Shown here piece by piece: positions 20,305 through 29,949 of a DNA stretch of 64,000 bases. A model generated the notes under the pieces. The model was not told where the DNA came from. It did no database searches and saw nothing but the letters and a program-made list of their open reading frames with translations. How positions within the stretch are numbered: the stretch's first letter is position 1; each line of letters begins with the position of its first letter. The stretch is from contig CACNWE010000003.1 of assembly GCA_902623995.1 (NCBI GenBank), positions 124,001-188,000 on the forward strand, in the 5' to 3' direction. A program made the position numbers and the translations under genes. This stretch comes from an uncultured SAR116 cluster alpha proteobacterium (GTDB lineage: Bacteria > Pseudomonadota > Alphaproteobacteria > Puniceispirillales > Marisalimonadaceae).

Positions 20305-20338
20305 AAATTAAAATTAAAATTAAAATTAAAATTAAAAT
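20305..20338 (+). repeat. hexamer tandem repeat (AAATTA) in front of thrS
   Basis: Five full copies of AAATTA plus AAAT fill 20305-20338 and end three bases before the thrS ATG. The tract occupies the whole ribosome-site zone, and no Shine-Dalgarno sequence is seen. Tracts like this can change length by slippage and so alter translation; there is no direct evidence of that here. Confidence 0.9.
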
Positions 20339-20341
20339 ATA

Positions 20342-22270
20342 ATGATTACAATTACCCTCCCTAGCAATGATAAAAAACAATATGATAAACCAGTAACGTC
20401 GGCTGAAATTGCAAATGACATCTCAGAGAAACTTAAATCTGACGCTCTAGTTTCAATGGTAAATGGTGAATTATGGGACTTAGATAGGCCTATCGAAGTC
20501 GATAGTAAGATTGCAATTTTGACAAAAAAAAATAGAGAAACATTAGATGTAATAAGACATGACGCTGCACATATCATGGCTGAGGCAGTTCTGGAATTAT
20601 TTCCTGAAACTCAAGTTACCATAGGTCCTTCTATTGAAAGTGGTTTTTACTACGATTTTTACAGAGAAAAGAAATTTATTTTATCTGATTTAGAAATTAT
20701 TGAAAAAAGAATGCACGAAATCGTTGATAGAGATGAAACAATTTCAAGAGAAGTTTGGTCTAGAGAAAAAGCATTAGATTATTTTAAAAAAAACAATGAA
20801 AAATTTAAACTTGAATTAGTGCAAGCTATTCCAGGGGACGAAACAGTTACATTTTACAGGCAAGGAAAATTTTTAGATTTATGTAGAGGTCCCCACACAT
20901 GCTCTACAAAAAAACTTGGCCATTCTTTTAAGCTTACCAAATTAGCAGGTTCATATTGGAGAGGTGATAGCAAGAACCAAGTCTTACAAAGAATTTATGG
21001 AACTGCTTTTTTTAATGATAAAGATTTAAAAGATTATCTTTTTATGATTGAAGAAGCTGAGAAAAGAGATCATAGAAAATTAGGAAAAGAATTAAATTTA
21101 TTTCATCTTCAAGAAGAGGCTGTTGGATCAGTATTTTGGCACAAAAAAGGCTGGTCAATTTATCTTGAAATTGAAGCTTATATGCGAAGGAGATTGAGCA
21201 AAACATATGAAGAAGTGAAAACACCTCAAGTTATAGATAGATCTTTATGGGAAAAATCGGGGCATTGGGATAAATTCAAAGAACATATGTTTATGGCTAA
21301 AGGTGACGATGAAAAGGTACTAGCTTTAAAACCTATGAATTGCCCTGGTCATGTACAAATCTATAAACAAGGTTTAAAATCGTATAAAGACCTTCCTATT
21401 AGAATGGCAGAGTTTGGTTCTTGTCACCGAAATGAACCTTCAGGAGCCTTACATGGTATTATGAGAGTAAGGCAATTTACTCAAGACGATGCTCACATTT
21501 TTTGTATGAATTCTCAAATTACATCAGAATGTGTAAAATTTTGTGAGTTACTACAACAAATTTATAAGGATTTTGGTTTTGCAGAATTAAAGGTTAAATT
21601 TTCTGACAGACCTAATATTCGTGCTGGAGACGATACCACTTGGGATAAAGCTGAAAAGGCACTAACAGTCGCAATAGAAGCTGCAGATATTAGCTATACC
21701 TTGAACCCCGGAGAGGGTGCATTTTATGGCCCAAAACTTGAATTTGTACTTACAGATGCAATTGGAAGAGATTGGCAGTGTGGAACTCTTCAAGTGGATT
21801 TTGTTTTACCAGAAAGGTTAGGCGCATATTATGTAGATGTTGACGGGAATAAAAAGCATCCTGTAATGCTACATCGAGCAATTTTAGGTTCTTTAGAGAG
21901 ATGGATTGGTATTTTAATCGAACAATATTCAGGAAGAATGCCATTATGGCTTTCTCCCATACAAGTTATGGTATGCTCTATAGTAGATTCAACTAATGAT
22001 TATATTTATGAAATAAAAAATAAATTAGATAAATCTAATATTAGATGTGAAATAGACTTAAGAAATGAAAAAATTGGTTACAAAATAAGAGAACATTCCA
22101 GTCAAGCTATTCCTATTATTGTAGTTATAGGAAAACAAGAGCAAGAAAATAAAAGTGTGGCAGTGAGGTACTTAGGATCTAAAAAACAAGAAGTTTTGAG
22201 TTTAAACGAATTTTTAGAAATTATAGCAAATAGATGTATGCCTCCTGATTTAATCAATGAGAAAAGCTAG
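20342..22270 (+). CDS. thrS: threonyl-tRNA synthetase
   Basis: A 642-residue class II synthetase that charges tRNA-Thr. The N-terminal TGS domain (1-60) is followed by the editing domain with His73 and His77 (HDAAH) and a later CRGPHTCS segment. The catalytic core has [13 protein letters not shown] (zinc Cys and ATP site), [19 protein letters not shown] (motif 2) and [13 protein letters not shown] (motif 3). The anticodon-binding domain starts at about 540. The ATG is immediately preceded by the hexamer repeat rather than by a ribosome site. Confidence 0.97.
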   Translation: MITITLPSNDKKQYDKPVTSAEIANDISEKLKSDALVSMVNGELWDLDRPIEVDSKIAILTKKNRETLDVIRHDAAHIMAEAVLELFPETQVTIGPSIESGFYYDFYREKKFILSDLEIIEKRMHEIVDRDETISREVWSREKALDYFKKNNEKFKLELVQAIPGDETVTFYRQGKFLDLCRGPHTCSTKKLGHSFKLTKLAGSYWRGDSKNQVLQRIYGTAFFNDKDLKDYLFMIEEAEKRDHRKLGKELNLFHLQEEAVGSVFWHKKGWSIYLEIEAYMRRRLSKTYEEVKTPQVIDRSLWEKSGHWDKFKEHMFMAKGDDEKVLALKPMNCPGHVQIYKQGLKSYKDLPIRMAEFGSCHRNEPSGALHGIMRVRQFTQDDAHIFCMNSQITSECVKFCELLQQIYKDFGFAELKVKFSDRPNIRAGDDTTWDKAEKALTVAIEAADISYTLNPGEGAFYGPKLEFVLTDAIGRDWQCGTLQVDFVLPERLGAYYVDVDGNKKHPVMLHRAILGSLERWIGILIEQYSGRMPLWLSPIQVMVCSIVDSTNDYIYEIKNKLDKSNIRCEIDLRNEKIGYKIREHSSQAIPIIVVIGKQEQENKSVAVRYLGSKKQEVLSLNEFLEIIANRCMPPDLINEKS

Positions 22271-22373
22271 AATTAATTGTTGCTTTGTTAACTAATTTTT
22301 TTGAAATTTATTAACAATTTCCTTCAAAATGTTGTATTAGTATCTGAAATTAAACAATAAAGGAGATTTTCAT

Positions 22374-22907
22374 ATAGTTGGATTAAATAATACCCCTCCT
22401 AGCCAAGATGGGCCTAGAATTAATGATTTAATTAGAGCTGATAGCGTGCGTTGTATAGGAGCAGATGGGGAACAATTAGGTGTTATACCCATTAATGAAG
22501 CACTCAAGATGGCTGACGATTTAAGCCTAGATTTAGTAGAGATCCAACCAAATGTGGACCCACCTGTTTGTAAAATTCTTGATTATGGTAAGTTCAAATA
22601 TGAAGCGCAAAAAAGAAAGAATGAAGCTAGAAAAAAGCAAAAAATTATTGAGGTAAAAGAAATTAAATTAAGACCTAACATAGATAATAATGATTTCATT
22701 GTGAAAATGAAACAAGTAAAAAAATTCATTGAGAATGGCGACAAAGTAAAAATTACGCTTAGGTTTAGAGGAAGAGAAATGGCTCATCAAACTCTAGGTT
22801 CCACTGTGTTAGATAGAGTTAAAGATGATACTGATGAAATATGTAAAGTTGAATCGTTACCCAAGCTTGAGGGTAGGCAAATGGTAATGATATTGGCACC
22901 TAAATAG
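22374..22907 (+). CDS. infC: translation initiation factor IF-3 with an AUA start
   Basis: IF-3 binds the 30S subunit and proofreads the start codon. The conserved frame extends upstream of the first GTG (22446) through [15 protein letters not shown], the family's standard N-terminus. Upstream of that there is no ATG, GTG or TTG in frame. ATA at 22374 sits eight bases after a strong AGGAG (22361-22365), giving 177 residues against 180 in E. coli. Start-codon rarity matches known infC autoregulation (AUU in E. coli). Core motifs [21 protein letters not shown]-type and [10 protein letters not shown] are intact. thrS lies about 100 bases upstream and rpmI-rplT follow. Confidence 0.93.
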   Translation: MVGLNNTPPSQDGPRINDLIRADSVRCIGADGEQLGVIPINEALKMADDLSLDLVEIQPNVDPPVCKILDYGKFKYEAQKRKNEARKKQKIIEVKEIKLRPNIDNNDFIVKMKQVKKFIENGDKVKITLRFRGREMAHQTLGSTVLDRVKDDTDEICKVESLPKLEGRQMVMILAPK

Positions 22908-22927
22908 TTATAATTAGAATATTTTTT

Positions 22928-22944
22928 ATAAAGTAAAACTTTAT
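22928..22944 (+). other. small hairpin in the infC-rpmI leader
   Basis: ATAAAGT-AAA-ACTTTAT forms a perfect seven-pair stem between infC and rpmI. In E. coli ribosomal protein L20 represses rpmI-rplT through structure in this interval, so a control role is possible. The stem has a single G-C pair and may be chance in such AT-rich DNA. Confidence 0.25.
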
Positions 22945-23009
22945 GTTGCTAACTTTATCTACCTTATGTATAAGCTGTGTTAAATTTAATTAATTATTAA
23001 GAGAATACT

Positions 23010-23207
23010 ATGTCTAAACTAAAAACTAAGAGTGGCGCAAAAAAAAGGTTTAGTCTTACTTCAAAAGGTAAAGTTAAAGGTAGTCCAGCCTTTCTTAGTC
23101 ATAATCTTCGTAAAAGATCTCAAAAAATGAAAAGACAAGCTCGTGGTACAATGATACTTAATGAATCTGATGCTAAAATTGTTAAACAGTTTATACCTTA
23201 CGCTTAA
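23010..23207 (+). CDS. rpmI: 50S ribosomal protein L35
   Basis: A 65-residue highly basic protein of the large ribosomal subunit. MSKLKTKSGAKKRFSLTSKG is the standard L35 N-terminus and HNLRKRSQKMKRQARG the conserved core. Length is normal. It lies between infC and rplT, as in most bacteria, with 12 bases to rplT. Confidence 0.97.
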   Translation: MSKLKTKSGAKKRFSLTSKGKVKGSPAFLSHNLRKRSQKMKRQARGTMILNESDAKIVKQFIPYA

Positions 23208-23219
23208 AGGAGTTAATTA

Positions 23220-23576
23220 ATGGCTAGAGTAAGAAGAGGTGTTACAACCCATGCTAGACACAAAAAAATAATAAAAGCTGCAAAAGGTTATTACGGAGCT
23301 AGAAAAAATCTTTTTACAGTAGCAACTCAAGCTGTTGAAAAAGCAAGCCAATACGCTTATAGGGATCGTAGAAACAAGAAACGTAATTTTAGGGGCCTTT
23401 GGATACAAAGAATTAATGCAGGTTCTCGTTTACACGGTCTAAATTATTCTAGGCTCATAAATGGTCTTAAGTTAGCTGGAATTGAAATAGATAGAAAAAT
23501 TTTATCAGATTTAGCTGTTTATGAACCATTAGCCTTTGAAGAATTAGTTTCAATGGCCAAGTCTGCTTCTGCTTAA
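23220..23576 (+). CDS. rplT: 50S ribosomal protein L20
   Basis: A 118-residue 23S rRNA-binding assembly protein. The N-terminus [19 protein letters not shown] and the later [18 protein letters not shown] are diagnostic. The ribosome site AAAGGAG precedes the ATG. Last gene of the infC-rpmI-rplT group; pheS starts 66 bases later on the same strand. Confidence 0.98.
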   Translation: MARVRRGVTTHARHKKIIKAAKGYYGARKNLFTVATQAVEKASQYAYRDRRNKKRNFRGLWIQRINAGSRLHGLNYSRLINGLKLAGIEIDRKILSDLAVYEPLAFEELVSMAKSASA

Positions 23577-23642
23577 TATTTAAAATTTTCAATAAGTAAT
23601 ATAGATTATTGCAAATGCATTAAATTAGGTTTTTAATAAGAT

Positions 23643-24758
23643 ATGATTTCTGAACTAAAGGTTGATCTTCAAAACTTATTAAATAGTATTCAAATAAGTA
23701 TACATAATTCTAATACATCATCTGAACTTGAAAATATTAGAGTTAATTCCCTAGGTAAAAAAGGTTCTATTACCCTCTATTTAAAAAATATAAGAGATTA
23801 CGATTTAGAAACAAAAAAAGAAATGGGTGCTTATTTAAACGAAATAAAGAGCCAAATAAATAAATTAATTTTAGATAAAAAATTTTTTTTTAAAAAAGAA
23901 CATTTAAAAGTAAAAATTAAATCAGAAAAAATAGATGTTTCTTTAACACCCTATGAGGCTGAAATAGGTACTTTACATCCTCTTTCTAGAACAATTGAAG
24001 AATTATGTGCTATTTTTGCAGACATGGGTTTTTCTATTGTAGATGGTCCCGATATTGAAAGTGATTATTATAACTTTACTGCATTGAATATCCCAGAAGA
24101 GCACCCAGCGCGTCAAGAGCATGATACATTTTATCTCCAGCCGGATATTGAAGGACATAGGAAAGTTTTAAGGACTCACACAAGTCCTGTTCAGATTAGA
24201 ACAATGGAAAAAATTGATCTAAAAAATTTCGATGAGATTAGGTATATTATACCTGGAAGAACGTATAGATCTGATCATGATGCCACACATTCCCCTATGT
24301 TTCATCAATGTGAAGGCCTAGTACTTGGTAAAAATATTAATATGGGTCACTTAAAAGGATGTTTAATAGATTTTTGTAGAACTTATTTTAATGAAGACAA
24401 TTTACCAGTTCGTTTTAGACCAAGTTATTTTCCTTTTACAGAACCTTCAGCAGAAGTAGATATTGGTTGTAAAAAAGAAAATGATGGTAGCCTAGTAATA
24501 GGTGAGGAGGAAGATTGGTTAGAAATTTTAGGATCTGGTATGGTCCATCCTAGAGTTTTACAAGGTGTTGGAATAGATCCATCAAAATATCAAGGATTTG
24601 CATTTGGAATGGGTTTAGAAAGATTAACTATGTTAAAGTACGGTATCCCTGACTTAAGACCTTTTTATGATAGTGATTTAAGGTGGTTAAAACATTATGG
24701 ATTCTTACCTTTTGACAATCCAAGCTTACATTCTGGTTTGAATGGTGTCTTTTCATGA
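23643..24758 (+). CDS. pheS: phenylalanyl-tRNA synthetase alpha subunit
   Basis: A 371-residue catalytic subunit of the alpha2-beta2 enzyme that charges tRNA-Phe. An N-terminal coiled coil (about 1-100, reading SLGKKGSITLYLKNI) binds the tRNA. The class II core carries HPARQEHDTFYL, LRTHTSPVQIRTM, PGRTYRSDHDATHSPMFHQ (motif 2) and GFAFGMGLERLTMLKYG (motif 3). Its stop overlaps the pheT start by four bases (ATGA), so translation is coupled. The substrate tRNA-Phe is encoded at 33413-33488. Confidence 0.97.
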   Translation: MISELKVDLQNLLNSIQISIHNSNTSSELENIRVNSLGKKGSITLYLKNIRDYDLETKKEMGAYLNEIKSQINKLILDKKFFFKKEHLKVKIKSEKIDVSLTPYEAEIGTLHPLSRTIEELCAIFADMGFSIVDGPDIESDYYNFTALNIPEEHPARQEHDTFYLQPDIEGHRKVLRTHTSPVQIRTMEKIDLKNFDEIRYIIPGRTYRSDHDATHSPMFHQCEGLVLGKNINMGHLKGCLIDFCRTYFNEDNLPVRFRPSYFPFTEPSAEVDIGCKKENDGSLVIGEEEDWLEILGSGMVHPRVLQGVGIDPSKYQGFAFGMGLERLTMLKYGIPDLRPFYDSDLRWLKHYGFLPFDNPSLHSGLNGVFS

Positions 24759-27157
24759 AATTTACATGGAAATGGTTACTAGATCATCTCGAAACGGATA
24801 AGAAATTGTCAGAGATTATAGAAACTCTTCCAAAACTTGGTTTAGAGGTTGCTTCAGTTGTAAATTTAGCAGAGGATCTAAAAAATTTTATATCAGTCGA
24901 AATTATAGATGTGAAAAATCATCCAAATGCAGATAAACTTAAAGTTTGTAAGGTATTTGATGGAAAAAATACATTCAATGTTGTTTGTGGAGCTCCTAAT
25001 GTCAAGTTAGGTATGAAAAGTGTTTTTGCAAATATAGGAACATTTATTCCTGGTCTTAATTTAAAATTAAAGAAAGGAAAAATTAGAGGAGAAGAATCCC
25101 TTGGTATGTTATGTTCAGAAAAAGAGTTATCTTTATCTGAAAATCATAATGGAATAATCGAACTAGAAAATTCATCTGAACTTGGTTTGTCGATATCAGA
25201 TATTATGGATTTAAATGACCCAATTATAGAAATTGAAATTACTCCTAATAGAAGTGATTGCCTAGGTGTAAGAGGTATTGCAAGAGATTTAGCAGCAGCT
25301 GGGGCAGGAAATTTAAAAGATTTAAATGTTAAATTTAATGATGGTGAATTCGATAGTATTATTAATTGGCACGTTGATTTGGATGAAGATGAAGAATATC
25401 TTTGTCCTAAGATTTTTGGAAGATCATTTACTAATCTGAAAAATGATGAATCTCCGTCATGGCTTAAAAATAGATTAATAGCCGTCGATCAAAGACCAAT
25501 AAGTTCTATTGTAGATATAACTAATTATATCATGATAGATATTGGAAGACCTTTACATGCATATGATATAGATAAAATTAAAGGTAGAACTCTTAGAATT
25601 TCAAAATCAAAAAAAGGTGACAAGTTTTTTGCACTTAATGGAAATACTTACGAGTTAGATGATAACATGCTTGTTATTTCTGATGAGTATAGTGTTGATG
25701 ATTTAGCTGGAATAATGGGTGGAGAAAGAACAGGGGTTACCGAAAATACAACAAGAATGTTTTTAGAGGCTGCTATATTTAACCCAGTTTCAATAGCCAA
25801 TACTGGAAGAAAATTAAACTTAAATTCTGATGCCAGATATAGATTTGAAAGAGGGTTAGATTATAACTCTCCAGAAATAGTAATGCATTATGCAGCTGCA
25901 ATGGTCAATAAAATTTGTGGTGGAAAATTTAGTAAAATTGTTAATTTTGAATTAGAACAAAAAAATAGAATAATTAAATTTGATCCAAATACTGTTTATC
26001 AACTAACAGGGGTTAAAATTGAAAACAAATTGTCTAAATCAATTTTAGAAAAATTGGGTTTTAAAATTGTCTCTGTAGATAATATGTGGGATATAACACC
26101 TCCTAGTTGGAGACCAGACATAGATGGAAAAGCAGATATTGTTGAAGAAATCATCAGAATACACGGGTATGAAAAAATACCTTCAACAAAATTAGCAAGA
26201 AGTAATTATATCGCAAAGCCTGCAATGAGTATCAAGCATCGTCAAGCTTTTTTTGCTTCAAAAATACTAGCAAGTAGAGGTTATAATGAAGTAATTACTT
26301 TCTCATTTTTAAATAAGGCAATGGCTGATCAATTTAATGGAGGTAGACTGGCTTTAAATTTAGTAAATCCTATTTCTTCAGAGTTAACCGATATGAGACC
26401 TTCAATTATTCCAAATTTATTACTAGCAGTAAAAAAGAATTTAAATGTAGGAGCTCAAGATCTTTCTTTTTTTGAGATTGGTCCAATTTTTAAAGGTGAT
26501 AGTCCTAGTGACCAAATAAGTACAATTACAGGAATAAGATACGGTGAAAAAATTAAAAAAGATTGGCAAAAAGAAGCTGTCCAATTTGATTTCTATGATA
26601 TAAAACTTGACGTTTCTAAGACTTTGGATGCAATAGGGGTTCCTAAAAATAGTATTAAAATTTTTAAAGATGCTCCAAATTATTTTCATCCAGGTAGAAG
26701 TGCGGTTTTTAAAATCGGTCAAAGTATTATAGCTAATTTTGGTGAAATTCACCCTAATATTGTTGACTTTTTTGGGTTTAATAAATCAGCTATTGGTTTT
26801 GAAATATTTTATGAAAATATACCATTACCAAAAAGAAATAAAATTTCTAGACCAATGTTGAAAATATCTACTTTGCAACCAGTTACAAGAGAATTTGCAT
26901 TTCTTATCAATAAAGAAATAGAATCTGAAAAAGTTTGTATGATTGCTAAATCCATTAACAAAGATTTAATAACAGACGTGATAATACTTGATATATATAA
27001 TGGTGAAAAAATTCCTCAAGATATGAAATCTGTTGCTATTAAAGTTACAATTCAACCTATCCAAGAAACACTAACTGATTCTGTATTAGAAGAAATAAGT
27101 GCAAACTTAATAAACGCTATTGAGAAAAAATTATTAGGCTCTTTAAGAGAAATTTAA
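24755..27157 (+). CDS. pheT: phenylalanyl-tRNA synthetase beta subunit
   Basis: An 800-residue partner of PheS. In order: an EMAP-like tRNA-binding domain at about 40-150 (HPNADKLKVCKVFDG), the B3/B4 editing domain (about 210-380), the B5 domain, the catalytic-like core with RYRFERGLD, and a C-terminal anticodon-binding ferredoxin-like domain (from about 705, PVTREFAFLI). Length is typical for the bacterial enzyme. It ends just before the convergent tRNA-Thr. Confidence 0.97.
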   Translation: MKFTWKWLLDHLETDKKLSEIIETLPKLGLEVASVVNLAEDLKNFISVEIIDVKNHPNADKLKVCKVFDGKNTFNVVCGAPNVKLGMKSVFANIGTFIPGLNLKLKKGKIRGEESLGMLCSEKELSLSENHNGIIELENSSELGLSISDIMDLNDPIIEIEITPNRSDCLGVRGIARDLAAAGAGNLKDLNVKFNDGEFDSIINWHVDLDEDEEYLCPKIFGRSFTNLKNDESPSWLKNRLIAVDQRPISSIVDITNYIMIDIGRPLHAYDIDKIKGRTLRISKSKKGDKFFALNGNTYELDDNMLVISDEYSVDDLAGIMGGERTGVTENTTRMFLEAAIFNPVSIANTGRKLNLNSDARYRFERGLDYNSPEIVMHYAAAMVNKICGGKFSKIVNFELEQKNRIIKFDPNTVYQLTGVKIENKLSKSILEKLGFKIVSVDNMWDITPPSWRPDIDGKADIVEEIIRIHGYEKIPSTKLARSNYIAKPAMSIKHRQAFFASKILASRGYNEVITFSFLNKAMADQFNGGRLALNLVNPISSELTDMRPSIIPNLLLAVKKNLNVGAQDLSFFEIGPIFKGDSPSDQISTITGIRYGEKIKKDWQKEAVQFDFYDIKLDVSKTLDAIGVPKNSIKIFKDAPNYFHPGRSAVFKIGQSIIANFGEIHPNIVDFFGFNKSAIGFEIFYENIPLPKRNKISRPMLKISTLQPVTREFAFLINKEIESEKVCMIAKSINKDLITDVIILDIYNGEKIPQDMKSVAIKVTIQPIQETLTDSVLEEISANLINAIEKKLLGSLREI

Positions 27158-27177
27158 TTAAACAATCTAAGTTTAAA

Positions 27178-27253
27178 TGGTGCCGCCAACTGGATTTGAA
27201 CCAGTGACCTCGTCATTACCAATGACGCGCTCTACCGCTGGAGCTATGGCGGC
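27178..27253 (-). tRNA. tRNA-Thr (anticodon GGT)
   Basis: A 76-base cloverleaf on the minus strand with encoded CCA at 27178-27180. The acceptor stem GCCGCCA pairs perfectly with TGGCGGC. The anticodon stem CGTCA/TGACG encloses TTGGTAA, so the anticodon is GGT. The T arm has GGTTCAAATCC. It converges with pheT, 20 bases past its stop. Confidence 0.97.
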
Positions 27254-27367
27254 ACAATATTATTTCTTAACTTAAATATGTTTTCATTAATGACAAGTAT
27301 TTTTATGGATATATAGTAATATATGTACTTAAAACTAAATAACTAAAACTTGTAAGATTTTAAAAAC

Positions 27368-27541
27368 ATGACTAAAAAAAAAAGTGATAAAGAAAACAAT
27401 CTATCAGCTTCTTTAAAAAGAAATTTAAAGTTAAGAAAGAAACAGGTTTCAGAACGAGATGATAATAAAATTATTGGAAAAAGGACTAACAAAATTGGTC
27501 AAGCAAGACTTTTTATTAACAATGATAAAAATAATTTTTAA
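27368..27541 (+). CDS. small basic protein upstream of murA
   Basis: A 57-residue Lys/Arg/Asn-rich protein starting MTKKKSDKENNLSASLKRN. A short basic protein with an LxxNLKxRKxQ-like core in front of murA is a recurring alphaproteobacterial arrangement as I recall it, and this one has SLKRNLKLRKKQ at 15-26. The stop is five bases before the murA ATG, so the two are probably co-transcribed. No function known. A ten-A run inside codons 3-6 makes the frame vulnerable to slippage. Confidence 0.6.
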   Translation: MTKKKSDKENNLSASLKRNLKLRKKQVSERDDNKIIGKRTNKIGQARLFINNDKNNF

Positions 27542-27546
27542 TTGAA

Positions 27547-28824
27547 ATGAATAGTTTTACTAAAAATAATACTGAAAAAATTTATATAACAGGTGAGCAA
27601 AAATTAACTGGAAGTGTTAATATTAGTGGAGCCAAAAATGCTGCTTTACCGCTAATGACACTATCTTTAATTATTAATAAAGATTTTAATCTTTACAATG
27701 TTCCTGACTTGGCTGATACCAGATTAATGTCTAACTTATTAATTGATTTAGGTATTGACATAAACTGGGGAAAAGGAAATTTAACCTTTAATGGAAAACC
27801 AAGAAAAGACGAGGCCTCTTATGATTTAGTAAGGCAGATGAGAGCTTCAATTCTTGTTTTAGGACCATTGTTAGCGTCAAAAGGTTCAGCAAAAGTTCCT
27901 CTTCCTGGTGGATGTGCCATAGGCAGTAGGCCTATTGATTTACATGTTATGGTAATGGAAGCGCTTGGAGCAAATGTTATTTTTGATAGAGGTTTTATAA
28001 TTAGTTCGTTAGGTAATGAAGGTTTAAAAGGGGGCGTTATTAATTTTCCTAAAGTTTCAGTTGGTGCTACTGAAAGTGCAATAATGACTGCTGTGTTGGC
28101 AAAAGGGCAAACTAAAATCTTTAATGCAGCAAGAGAACCGGAAGTTACTGACCTAGCAAATTGTTTAAACAAAGCAGGTGCAGATATTAAAGGTTTAGGA
28201 ACTGGTAGTTTAATAATTAATGGTGTAAAAGAATTAAACAAAGTTTCTCATTCAGTAGTTTCTGACAGAATAGAGGCAGCATCTTTTGCAATAGCATCTA
28301 GTATCACTATGGGTAACGTAGAAATAAATAATATTAATCCTAAAAATTTAACTGAGTTTACAAATGTCCTAAAATTGACTGGTAGTAAAGTTGAGATTTT
28401 TGAAAATTCAATGAAAGTTTCTTGTTCACAAAAACCTAAAACTCATAACGTGAAGACAGATCCCTATCCTGGATTTCCTACTGATTTACAAGCTCAATAT
28501 ATGGCACTAATGGCTATTGCGAATGGAAAAACATTAATTAGAGAAACAATTTTTGAAAATAGATTTATGCACGTTCCTGAACTAATGAGAATGGGCGCAA
28601 AAATATTTGTAAATCAACAAGAAGCAGAAATCTATGGTGTAAAAAAATTAAAAGGCGCTAAAGTGATGGCTTCAGATTTAAGAGCTTCTATGAGTTTGAT
28701 ACTTGCAGCGCTTGCTGCTTCAGGTACAAGTGAAATTGATGGCTTATATCACTTAGATAGAGGGTATGAAAATTTAGAAGATAAATTAACGGACCTTGGT
28801 GCAATAATAAAAAGGTCAAATTAA
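27547..28824 (+). CDS. murA: UDP-N-acetylglucosamine 1-carboxyvinyltransferase
   Basis: A 425-residue cytoplasmic enzyme that transfers enolpyruvate to UDP-GlcNAc, the first committed step of peptidoglycan synthesis. NISGAKNAALP at 25-35 contains Lys30 and Asn31 of the active site. The catalytic cysteine is Cys123 in PGGCAIGSRPIDLH, so a fosfomycin-sensitive Cys type. The end carries SDLRASMSLILAALAASG. Length normal. Downstream come DUF2948 and the his genes. Confidence 0.96.
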   Translation: MNSFTKNNTEKIYITGEQKLTGSVNISGAKNAALPLMTLSLIINKDFNLYNVPDLADTRLMSNLLIDLGIDINWGKGNLTFNGKPRKDEASYDLVRQMRASILVLGPLLASKGSAKVPLPGGCAIGSRPIDLHVMVMEALGANVIFDRGFIISSLGNEGLKGGVINFPKVSVGATESAIMTAVLAKGQTKIFNAAREPEVTDLANCLNKAGADIKGLGTGSLIINGVKELNKVSHSVVSDRIEAASFAIASSITMGNVEINNINPKNLTEFTNVLKLTGSKVEIFENSMKVSCSQKPKTHNVKTDPYPGFPTDLQAQYMALMAIANGKTLIRETIFENRFMHVPELMRMGAKIFVNQQEAEIYGVKKLKGAKVMASDLRASMSLILAALAASGTSEIDGLYHLDRGYENLEDKLTDLGAIIKRSN

Positions 28825-28851
28825 TCACAGTAAAATTTTATAGTGAGTTTA

Positions 28852-29271
28852 ATGTCTATTGAAAACAAAATTCGACTTAATGCTTTAAACAATGATGATT
28901 TAAAAATATTCTCATTTCTTTGCCAAGATGCTATAATTTCTAAAGAAGAAATTTTTTATGACAAAACAAAAAAAATGTTTGTAGCTACACTTACAAGATA
29001 TTGTTGGGAAAAACAAAAATCAAATGATAAAAATATTAATTATAGAGTTGTAACTGGTCTGCAAATTAAAAATGTTAATAATGTTGAATATATTAACTTT
29101 AAATCTAAAATATCTTTTTACAATCTCTTAGCAATAACTTATGAAAAAGCAAATATTTTTCTTGTTCTATCAATGTCTTCAAAAATAAAGTTAAATTGTA
29201 AGAAAATAAATGCTACTATTGAAGATATAGATATTCCCTGGCCAACTAAGCTAAAACCCTTGCATAAATAA
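28852..29271 (+). CDS. DUF2948 family protein
   Basis: A 139-residue protein of unknown role, typical of Alphaproteobacteria and almost always placed between murA and the hisG or hisD genes. Features are IRLNALNNDDLKIFSFLCQDA at the start, YDKTKKMFVATLTRYCWEK in the middle and the terminal DIDIPWPTKLKP. The ATG at 28852 gives the family-like N-terminus; a GTG at 28843 would add three residues. No signal or membrane segment. Confidence 0.82.
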   Translation: MSIENKIRLNALNNDDLKIFSFLCQDAIISKEEIFYDKTKKMFVATLTRYCWEKQKSNDKNINYRVVTGLQIKNVNNVEYINFKSKISFYNLLAITYEKANIFLVLSMSSKIKLNCKKINATIEDIDIPWPTKLKPLHK

Positions 29272-29289
29272 TTTTATGGGAAATAATTA

Positions 29290-29949
29290 ATGACTTTAAA
29301 TAAAAGTTTAAATATTGCCTTGCCAAAGGGTAGGATTTTAGATTCAGTACTTCCGATTTTATTAAAAGTTGGTATAGAGCCTGAAAAATCTTTTTTTGAT
29401 AGAAACGACCGTAAGTTGAAGTTTAAGACAAACATAAATAATATAAATATAATTAGAGTAAGATCTTTTGATGTTGTCACATTTTTAGCCTATGGCGCTG
29501 CTCAAATGGCGTTTGTAGGGAGTGATATTCTGGATGAATTTAATCATGCAGAAGTTTATTCTCCCTTAGATTTAAACATAGGGAACTGCAAAATGGTTAT
29601 TGCAGCTGAGAAAGATATTATTGCCAATGAGGACCCAAGGTCTTGGAGTCATGTAAGAGTTGCTACTAAATATCCCAATATCACCAGAAAACATTTTGAA
29701 GCTAGAGGTGTTCATGCAGAGTGTATAAAATTAAATGGTGCAATGGAACTTGCTCCATCAATGGGTTTATGCAAAAGAATAGTAGATTTGGTTGAAACTG
29801 GTTCTACTTTAAAAGCTAACGGATTGGTTGTAGTAGAGAAAATTTGTGAAGTATCAACAAGATTAGCGGTAAATAGAAGTTATATGAAGACTAACTTAAA
29901 AACTATACAACCTTGGATTGAAAAGGTTGAGGAAGTAATAAATGTCTAA
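29290..29949 (+). CDS. hisG: ATP phosphoribosyltransferase, short form
   Basis: A 219-residue enzyme joining ATP and PRPP, the first step of histidine synthesis. NIALPKGRILDSVLPIL is the N-terminal signature and DLVETGSTLKANGL the PRPP-binding loop. It lacks the C-terminal regulatory ACT-like domain, so it is the short HisG that needs HisZ; no hisZ lies in this window. hisD overlaps its end by eight bases. Confidence 0.95.
   Translation: MTLNKSLNIALPKGRILDSVLPILLKVGIEPEKSFFDRNDRKLKFKTNINNINIIRVRSFDVVTFLAYGAAQMAFVGSDILDEFNHAEVYSPLDLNIGNCKMVIAAEKDIIANEDPRSWSHVRVATKYPNITRKHFEARGVHAECIKLNGAMELAPSMGLCKRIVDLVETGSTLKANGLVVVEKICEVSTRLAVNRSYMKTNLKTIQPWIEKVEEVINV

Noticed and set aside
20305-20338. 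CRISPR or larger repeat array
   Set aside because: It is a simple six-base tandem repeat with no spacers and no cas genes anywhere in the window.
22285-22317. Terminator between thrS and infC (TTGTTAA / TTAACAA)
   Set aside because: The arms hold one G-C pair each and are 19 bases apart, with no U run after them; too weak to call.
27371-27380. Frameshift at a ten-A run in the small protein before murA
   Set aside because: The frame is open through the run to a stop just before murA, with plausible protein sequence on both sides.
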